This document shows positions 33,466 to 37,749 of a DNA stretch of 37,749 nucleotides, piece after piece. The DNA lies in NCBI GenBank assembly GCA_030524785.1, contig JAUNFZ010000022.1, positions 1-37,749 of the forward strand, read 5' to 3'. Both the position numbers and the translations under genes were made by a program. The notes beneath the pieces are model-generated. The model had not been told where the DNA came from and searched no databases. It saw nothing but the letters and a program-made list of their open reading frames with translations. The stretch comes from Eubacteriales bacterium. GTDB taxonomy: Bacteria; Bacillota; Clostridia; Lachnospirales; Lachnospiraceae. Positions within the stretch are counted from its first letter, which is position 1. Each line of letters starts with the position of its first letter.

Positions 33466-34275
33466 CTACTTTGAGAACAAAATTCTGTCGTTATCCAGCT
33501 CTTTTCCGGCTCCTGCCGAAAACTTCTGCAGCAAACTGTCCACAGTGAGGCCGTCCCGTTCTTTGCCGCTTATGTCCAGCACAATCCGGCCTCCATCCAT
33601 CATCAGGACACGGTTTCCAAGCTGCAGGGCGGAATTCATATTGTGTGTAATCATCAGGCAGGCCAAATGGTGTTCCTCCACGATATTTTTCGTCAGATTC
33701 AGCACTTTCTTTGCCGTAGCCGGATCCAAAGCCGCTGTGTGTTCATCCAGAAGGAGTATCTTCGGCGGAACAAGAGTCGCCGCCATCAGAAGCGTCAGCG
33801 CCTGGCGCTGCCCGCCGGAGAGCAGCCCCACCGGCTGTTTCATCCTGTCTTCAAGCCCCATATCAAGAAGCGCCAGTTTTTCCCTGAAAAACTTCCGCTG
33901 CTCCCCGGTAATTCTGGAAAAAGCAGAGCCCCTGCCTTTCCTGGAAGCCCGCAGATAAGCCAGCGCCAGATTTTCCTCAATCGTCATATGAGGAGCCGTC
34001 CCCTTCATGGGATCCTGAAACAGGCGGCCAATCTGCGTAGCCCTTTTATATTCAGGAACATACGTGATGTCCCTGCCGTCCAGCTCTATGCTTCCCTCAT
34101 CCACATAGAAGCTTCCGCCGATGCTGTTGAACAGCGTAGATTTTCCGGCGCCGTTGCTTCCTATGATAGTAGCGAAATCGCCGTCCTTCACCGTCAGGCT
34201 GATGCCGTCCAAAGCTATCTTTTCATTGACTGTTCCGGCATTAAATGTCTTTTTGATATTCGTCAGTTTCAGCAT
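33466..34275 (-). CDS. ABC transporter ATP-binding protein of a TrpXYZ-type importer
   Basis: The protein has 269 residues. Walker A is GSNGAGKST (39-47), the signature is LSGGQRQAL (152-160) and Walker B is ILLLDEHTAALDP (173-185), where His replaces the more common Pro after the Glu. It lacks membrane spans and is the cytoplasmic motor of the importer. The ATG at 34275 is chosen for GAGG upstream and the normal ABC start (MLKLTNIKKTF); it overlaps the permease stop by seven bases. Together with the permease and ABC_sub_bind-type binding protein it fits the TrpX-TrpY-TrpZ family. Amino acid specificity is inferred from the T-box upstream. Confidence 0.9.
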   Translation of the reverse strand: MLKLTNIKKTFNAGTVNEKIALDGISLTVKDGDFATIIGSNGAGKSTLFNSIGGSFYVDEGSIELDGRDITYVPEYKRATQIGRLFQDPMKGTAPHMTIEENLALAYLRASRKGRGSAFSRITGEQRKFFREKLALLDMGLEDRMKQPVGLLSGGQRQALTLLMAATLVPPKILLLDEHTAALDPATAKKVLNLTKNIVEEHHLACLMITHNMNSALQLGNRVLMMDGGRIVLDISGKERDGLTVDSLLQKFSAGAGKELDNDRILFSK

Positions 34276-35198
34276 CCCGTACCTCGCTTTCCAGAGGACA
34301 TTGCCGCCATCTTTCGTTTCTGAAATGCGATCTGCTTCTTCAGATACGGAGATGCAATCGCCACCGCCACAATCACAGCGGACACCAGCTTTAAACATTC
34401 CGCCGGAATATGCAGGCGCAGCGCAATCGCAATGGCAAAGCGGTACAGGCAGCTTCCCAGAATCACTCCTGTAATGCGCTTAAACATCGTCCCCTTGCCA
34501 ATCAGTGTCTCTCCGATAATCAAACTGGCCAGAGCAATCGTTACCATACCGGTGCCCAGATTAATATCGCAGGATTTCTGATACTGCCCGATCAGGCATC
34601 CCGACAGGGCTGTCATTGCACCGGATACACAGAGGCCCACCGTAATCGTAAAGCCGGGGTTGATGCTGGAAGCCCTTACCATATCGGCGTTATCCCCGGT
34701 TGCCCGAATTGAGAGGCCGAGCCTGGTTCCAAGAAACCACGTCAGAATCAGACACACGATTACCACAATGATGACCGCCGTAATCAGCTTATACCACGTA
34801 CTTCCAAACAATCCCTTAAACAGGCTGAACACTGTATCGCATTTGAACAGCGACAGATTCGACGAGAACCCCATAACCGCCAGATTCACCGTATACAGCC
34901 CGGTGTTTACAATGATACCCGCCAGAATAGACTCCACTCCAAGCTTCGTCTGCAGAAACGCCATAATATAGCCGGAGCATACCCCTGCCAGCATGGCCGC
35001 AAACAGTGCCAGAACGGGATGCCCCATAATGGCTACCTGGGCTCCTACTGCGCAGCCCAGCGTAAAGCAGCCGTCCGTAGACAGATCTGCAATATTTAAA
35101 ATTGAATAGCTCAAAAACAGCGCCATAGCCACCAGCGCATAAATAAAGCCAAGCTCCAGGGCGCTGATCACCACCGGAAGCGATAACAGTGATTCCAT
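34269..35198 (-). CDS. ABC transporter permease of a TrpXYZ-type importer
   Basis: The protein has 309 residues and is strongly hydrophobic, with about eight or nine membrane spans. It is of the LivH/RbsC-like permease type (BPD_transp_2): LGFIYALVAMALFLSYSILNIADLSTDGCFTLG at the start, TRLGLSIRATGDNADMVRASSINPGFT as the cytoplasmic coupling loop, and ALASLIIGETLIGKGTMFKRI. The ATG at 35198 follows AAGGAG. It is separated from the binding-protein gene by 96 bases holding a strong hairpin, and overlaps the ATPase gene. Confidence 0.9.
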   Translation of the reverse strand: MESLLSLPVVISALELGFIYALVAMALFLSYSILNIADLSTDGCFTLGCAVGAQVAIMGHPVLALFAAMLAGVCSGYIMAFLQTKLGVESILAGIIVNTGLYTVNLAVMGFSSNLSLFKCDTVFSLFKGLFGSTWYKLITAVIIVVIVCLILTWFLGTRLGLSIRATGDNADMVRASSINPGFTITVGLCVSGAMTALSGCLIGQYQKSCDINLGTGMVTIALASLIIGETLIGKGTMFKRITGVILGSCLYRFAIAIALRLHIPAECLKLVSAVIVAVAIASPYLKKQIAFQKRKMAAMSSGKRGTGC

Positions 35199-35245
35199 AC
35201 CTTAAATCTCCTTGCCGTACGATAACTCTTACATATTCTCAAACG

Positions 35246-35272
35246 CGCGGATATCCCGGCCGGATATCCGCG
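35246..35272 (-). other. Intercistronic hairpin between binding protein and permease genes
   Basis: A perfect 11-bp stem (CGCGGATATCC at 35246-35256 with its complement at 35262-35272) has a 5-base loop. On the minus strand no U-run follows, so it is not a standard terminator. A stem here could protect the 3' end of the binding-protein message, which these operons usually need in excess. Confidence 0.7.
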
Positions 35273-35294
35273 TATTTGTTATTTCATGCGTTTC

Positions 35295-36299
35295 TTACTC
35301 AAATTCTTCTGCCGTAACCGTCTCTACCACGCCCGTGCAAAGCTCCTCAAATCCGCTGTAGTCCAGTCCCAGAGCCTCTGCCGTCTCTGTATTTACAGTA
35401 GCGATACCATTATCAAAGGTAAGGATCGGCGTCTCTGCCGGATCTGCACCCTGCAGTACGTCCACAATCATCTCCGCCGTAGCTTTTCCAAGGTTTTCAT
35501 AATCTACCCCGTAACCGCAGAAAGCACCGTTTAAAGCAAAGGAATCTGCGCCTGCATAATGGGGGATTCCCGCGTCGATGAATTTTTCATAGATCGCCAG
35601 CTCCGCTGTCATAACGGTATTGTCCGTCGGTGTAAAGACAGCGTCCACACCTGCCGCAATCAGAGCGTCCACTGCCTGGGTCACTTCTGTGTTATTTGTG
35701 CCCGTCTTCTCTACCACTTCAATGCCTTTTTCTTCCAGGTATGCCTTTGCGTCGGCAATCGGCTGTTTGGAAGAATCCTCTGACTGGCTGTACAGAAGGC
35801 CTACAGACTTGATATCCGGATTTGCCACAAACATCAGATCCAGAATTGCCTGCGTATTTAATGCATCGCTGGTTCCGGTAATATTTGCTCCCGGCGCTTC
35901 CATAGACTCTGCAAGGCCAGCGCCTACCGGATCCGACACTGCGGAAAATACCACCGGAATCTGATTGTCCTCCGTGGCTGTCTGTACGATCTGTGCCGCC
36001 GGCGTAGCGATCGGCACAATCACATCCACTTCGTCTGCGATCAGCTGCGTTGCAATCTGATTCAGCGTTGTGGCGTCCGCCTGACCGTTAAACACGTATC
36101 CGTCATAAACAAAGGTGTCCTCGCCCTCCGCAGAAGCCTCGTCCAGTCCTTCCTCAATCGCTTTTTCGATCTGATTTAAAGACGCGTCGTCCACAAACTG
36201 GATGATACCTACCTTGTACTCCGCCGCCATGGCGCTGCCCGCCATCATCACTGCTGCCAATACGGTTGCCGCTGTGCCTGCCAATACTCTCTTTTTCAT
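35295..36299 (-). CDS. ABC transporter substrate-binding protein (ABC_sub_bind / TrpX type)
   Basis: The protein has 334 residues. A signal peptide (about 1-26: MKKRVLAGTAATVLAAVMMA then GSAMA) is followed by AEYKVGIIQFVDDASLNQIEKAIEEGLDEA, typical of the ABC_sub_bind family. ATPAAQIVQTATEDNQIPVVFSAVSDPVGAGL is the best family segment. There is no cysteine in the signal peptide, so no lipobox is evident, which is odd for a Gram-positive binding protein. The ATG at 36299 follows AAAGGAGAG; the frame is open for 80 more codons upstream, but these lie in the palindromic element and T-box terminator. The UGG T-box suggests tryptophan as ligand. Confidence 0.92.
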   Translation of the reverse strand: MKKRVLAGTAATVLAAVMMAGSAMAAEYKVGIIQFVDDASLNQIEKAIEEGLDEASAEGEDTFVYDGYVFNGQADATTLNQIATQLIADEVDVIVPIATPAAQIVQTATEDNQIPVVFSAVSDPVGAGLAESMEAPGANITGTSDALNTQAILDLMFVANPDIKSVGLLYSQSEDSSKQPIADAKAYLEEKGIEVVEKTGTNNTEVTQAVDALIAAGVDAVFTPTDNTVMTAELAIYEKFIDAGIPHYAGADSFALNGAFCGYGVDYENLGKATAEMIVDVLQGADPAETPILTFDNGIATVNTETAEALGLDYSGFEELCTGVVETVTAEEFE

Positions 36300-36372
36300 A
36301 ATCTTACTCTCCTTTATATAAATTTTTTTGTTACCTGATAAATGCTCGAACCCGCTTGCGCCGCTCTGCCTG

Positions 36373-36505
36373 TTAAGCCGTGCCCCTCGGAAAGCGCTTC
36401 GCGTTTCCTCTGTCACGGGCTTGCGCCCTATGTTCAACATACGCACTCTGTCCATATGTATGCAAGCATACATGGACGTTTGCATATGTTGAACGCACGG
36501 CTTAA
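36373..36505. repeat. 133-bp palindromic element with 11-bp terminal inverted repeats (MITE-like)
   Basis: TTAAGCCGTGC (36373-36383) and its exact complement GCACGGCTTAA (36495-36505) bound the element. Inside the right half is a second long imperfect hairpin whose arms begin GTTCAACATA (36432-36441) and end TATGTTGAAC (36485-36494), with the tip near GTATGCAAGCATAC. The left half holds a GC-rich 47-base stretch with small hairpins (GGGCTTGCGCCC). No transposase is encoded and no clear target duplication is seen, although the ends are TTAA. It sits between the T-box terminator and the binding-protein gene, within the leader RNA. Confidence 0.7.
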
Positions 36506-36514
36506 TGCTTACGT

Positions 36515-36552
36515 GCAAAAAATAAACCGCCTCAAGCAATTGCCTGAGACGG
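36515..36552 (-). terminator. T-box terminator upstream of the Trp-type importer
   Basis: On the minus strand CCGTCTCAGGCAA (36552-36540) pairs with TTGCTTGAGGCGG (36539-36527), allowing G-U pairs, and TTTATTTTTT follows. It lies directly after the T-box sequence, as the alternative to the antiterminator. Confidence 0.92.
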
Positions 36553-36798
36553 TAATAAACTGAATTATTATCGCGGTACCACTCAACTTAACATTTTCGT
36601 CCACTTTCGCATGTACATTCATACACTCCTGATTGATAACGGGTTCGGTTCCCGACAACGCCTACTCTCCAACGATTTCAGGCTGCCCTCGAAAGTCCAT
36701 TCAGCAAATCATTCCATACCGCAATCCCACCGCCTGCGGCTCTCTGTGATTTCATCGAAATGCTTACTCCTCTTTCTCAACGGTTTATTCCTTTGATA
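36515..36798 (-). promoter_or_regulatory. T-box leader, predicted Trp (UGG) specifier
   Basis: The T-box core TGGTACCGCG (36581-36572) is perfect and is followed by the terminator. Stem I can be drawn: GAAAG near its base pairs with CTTTC after the specifier loop, and TGAAATCA pairs with TGATTT higher up. The specifier loop has AGTA on its 5' side and GAA on its 3' side (loop-E-like), followed by TGG at 36699-36697 and then A, the usual purine. This predicts tRNA-Trp sensing: uncharged tRNA-Trp would favour antitermination and switch the importer on. The acceptor-matching base is U (UGGU), which pairs best with A73 and only by wobble with G73. So the specifier is likely but not certain. Confidence 0.88.
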
Positions 36799-36804
36799 TT
36801 AGAG

Positions 36805-36833
36805 AGTTTAGCACGGTAAAGCGCATTTGTCAA
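36805..36833 (-). promoter_or_regulatory. Sigma-A promoter of the T-box-controlled importer operon
   Basis: A perfect TTGACA (36833-36828), a 17-base spacer and TAAACT (36810-36805) start the leader near 36798. Confidence 0.9.
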
Positions 36834-36900
36834 CACTATTTTTGCCAGGAAGCGAGGACTATTTTTATATACCTCATAATTGCAAGCCTCCCGGCGATTG

Positions 36901-37299
36901 TTATCGTGCGCAGATACTATTTACAAAAACAATATAGCAGCCGAAATCGCCAATAGCCTTTCGGCAGTATCTATTATCTTCATCATTTCCAAGCTGATCG
37001 CGCCACGCAGCTTTTTTTCCTTTCATCTGTAAGTATCTTGCAAGCATGTTAAAATGAATAATTACAGAATTGTGATGTGATGTCCTTAAAGAATCCGTAT
37101 CCGCCTTTTCTTCTTTCGATAATCTCATCCAACCAGCTCGTATTGCCGCATATTTTGTAGCAGCATCGACAAGTTCTTTGTATAATTCGATTGCATCAGT
37201 ATCATTGCCAATCTCAGACAACAAGTCACTGTGCAAACTCCTCATTTGATTGAAATCCAGAGCATACGGCTCCATCAGGTAACTCTCGAACGTATTCAT
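36901..37299 (-). CDS. Uncharacterised 132-residue cytoplasmic protein
   Basis: I do not recognise this protein. It is predicted soluble and mostly helical: no signal peptide and no membrane span except a weakly hydrophobic C-terminus (CYIVFVNSICAR). Features: acidic N-terminal half with DAIELYKELVDAATKYAAIRAGWMRLSKEEKAD (about 36-68), a His-His pair at 75-76, IIHFNMLARYLQMKGK (about 80-95), then DQLGNDEDNRYCRKAIGDFGCY with two cysteines. The ATG at 37299 follows AAAAGGAG. The gene is alone on the minus strand, with a good promoter about 190 bases upstream. It is divided from the importer operon by about 65 bases holding a long-loop hairpin without a U-run. Coding is likely on start signals and length. 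Confidence 0.7.
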   Translation of the reverse strand: MNTFESYLMEPYALDFNQMRSLHSDLLSEIGNDTDAIELYKELVDAATKYAAIRAGWMRLSKEEKADTDSLRTSHHNSVIIHFNMLARYLQMKGKKAAWRDQLGNDEDNRYCRKAIGDFGCYIVFVNSICAR

Positions 37300-37487
37300 A
37301 TGACACAACTCCTTTTCTTCAAACAACGCCTGCACACGCGGATGCCTTTTCCATTCCCATATTCACTTTCGGCCAGTCGACCCTTAATCCCCCTTCTTCC
37401 GCTCTATGGAACACAGATGGGTAAAACAATCTCTATTCCCTTTTTCAAGTCTTTGTCTTGTGTATCTCCGTTCCTTATCACGATTAC

Positions 37488-37516
37488 ATTTTATCACGTA
37501 CTTTTACGTATGCCAA
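37488..37516 (-). promoter_or_regulatory. Probable promoter of the uncharacterised gene, with inverted repeat in the spacer
   Basis: TTGGCA (37516-37511), a 17-base spacer and TAAAAT (37493-37488). The spacer carries an ACGTA / TACGT inverted repeat, a possible operator. The leader to the start codon would be about 180 bases. Confidence 0.65.
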
Positions 37517-37563
37517 TATATTTTACCCCACTGCCAACCTTAACTGCTCATACTCCAACGCCT

Positions 37564-37719
37564 TCACGCATCCGGCAGGAAAATGGTATTCATTGATGTG
37601 TATTTCTTTTTCAATATTTTCTTTCCTGCGTCTGCTGCCCTATATTTTTTATAGAATTCCTCTGCTGCATTTAAATTGTTTTTTGGCCTGATACGGCCTG
37701 ATACGTCATAGATACACAT
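37564..37719 (-). pseudogene. Short reading frame, possible gene remnant
   Basis: From an ATG at 37719 the frame gives 51 residues, including NLNAAEEFYKKYRAADAGKK and ending IFLPDA before a stop. It looks protein-like (charged helix then a beta-like end), but there is no ribosome binding site and a stop lies two codons upstream. Just after the stop another frame continues CVKALEYEQLRLAVG and stops, so a frameshift could join them. I do not recognise either part. It could be the broken end of a gene extending beyond the window, or chance. Confidence 0.3.
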
Positions 37720-37749
37720 ACAGCGTCATACTGCATGTATTTGAATTGA

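Larger units (their letters stand above)
37300..37749. other. Right-end region without an intact recognised gene
   Basis: About 450 bases before the uncharacterised gene. It holds that gene's probable promoter and leader, a short minus-strand frame that may be a gene remnant (37564-37719), and a direct duplication of GGCCTGATAC (37685-37704). Plus-strand frames here have no ribosome binding site and no recognisable protein. I see no tRNA or mobile-element end. Confidence 0.5.

Noticed and set aside
36300-36539. N-terminal extension of the substrate-binding protein by 80 codons in the same open frame
   Set aside because: The stretch overlaps the T-box terminator and the palindromic element, has no start signals, and would bury the signal peptide. 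The ATG at 36299 has a strong ribosome binding site.
36844-36895. Stem (36886-36895 with 36844-36853) as terminator of the uncharacterised gene
   Set aside because: Ten pairs are possible with two G-U, but the loop is about 32 bases and no U-run follows, so I do not call it a terminator.
37685-37704. Start of a CRISPR array or attachment site from the repeated GGCCTGATAC
   Set aside because: Only two immediate copies, no spacers, no cas genes and no integrase nearby.

Overview
The window (about 37.7 kb) reads as chromosome of an endospore-forming anaerobic Firmicute, most likely Lachnospiraceae-type. The evidence is the spore genes (gpr, spoIIP, an alpha/beta SASP), a CIRCE-controlled hrcA, strong AAGGAGG-type ribosome binding sites, sigma-A promoters with 16-17 bp spacers, an oxygen-independent cobalamin pathway, a class III ribonucleotide reductase activase and a T-box leader. 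Nearly all genes lie on the minus strand; only rpsT and an SGNH hydrolase gene are on the plus strand. I recognise no tRNA, rRNA, CRISPR array, prophage or intact insertion sequence.

Region 1 (1-11.2 kb) is a housekeeping, spore and stress block. It holds the start of grpE, hrcA with CIRCE, two cell-envelope genes (SGNH hydrolase and a secreted CHAP protein) that converge on one terminator, then hemW, lepA, spoIIP and gpr, divergent rpsT, a small XRE regulator, holA, a SASP gene overlapping holA, and a 59-residue PspC protein. The spore protease Gpr and one of its probable SASP substrates are about 2 kb apart.

Region 2 (11.2-32.3 kb) is one long minus-strand tetrapyrrole cluster. In transcription order it is cbiD, cbiL, cbiF, cbiG, cbiH, cbiJ-E-T (one triple-fusion protein), cbiA, cbiB, cobD, cbiP, cbiC, a secreted YARHG protein, cbiK, hemA, hemC, cobA-hemD, hemB, hemL, a DUF1461 membrane protein and pspC. 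Most junctions are ATGA overlaps or short gaps. Together the genes run from glutamyl-tRNA to uroporphyrinogen III and precorrin-2, insert cobalt, complete the anaerobic corrin ring and attach aminopropanol phosphate. Precorrin-2 dehydrogenase, the corrinoid adenosyltransferase, nucleotide-loop genes and cobalt transporters are not in the window. A sigma-A promoter, a cobalamin riboswitch and an intrinsic terminator precede cbiD.

Region 3 (32.3-36.9 kb) holds nrdG-dut with its own promoter and an ABC importer (ATPase, permease, substrate-binding protein) of the TrpXYZ type. The importer is preceded by a T-box leader whose specifier reads UGG (Trp). A 133-bp palindromic element with perfect 11-bp terminal inverted repeats lies between the T-box terminator and the binding-protein gene. 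A degenerate tandem repeat of the last dut codons lies between dut and the cob promoter, and supplies that promoter's -35 box.

Region 4 (36.9-37.7 kb) holds one unrecognised small protein gene with a good promoter and, further out, a short reading frame that looks like a decayed gene. I found no clearly new multi-gene system. The most unusual items are the dut-derived repeat that carries the cob promoter, the palindromic element before the Trp importer, the YARHG protein inside the B12 cluster, the CbiJ-E-T fusion and the unrecognised gene at the right end.
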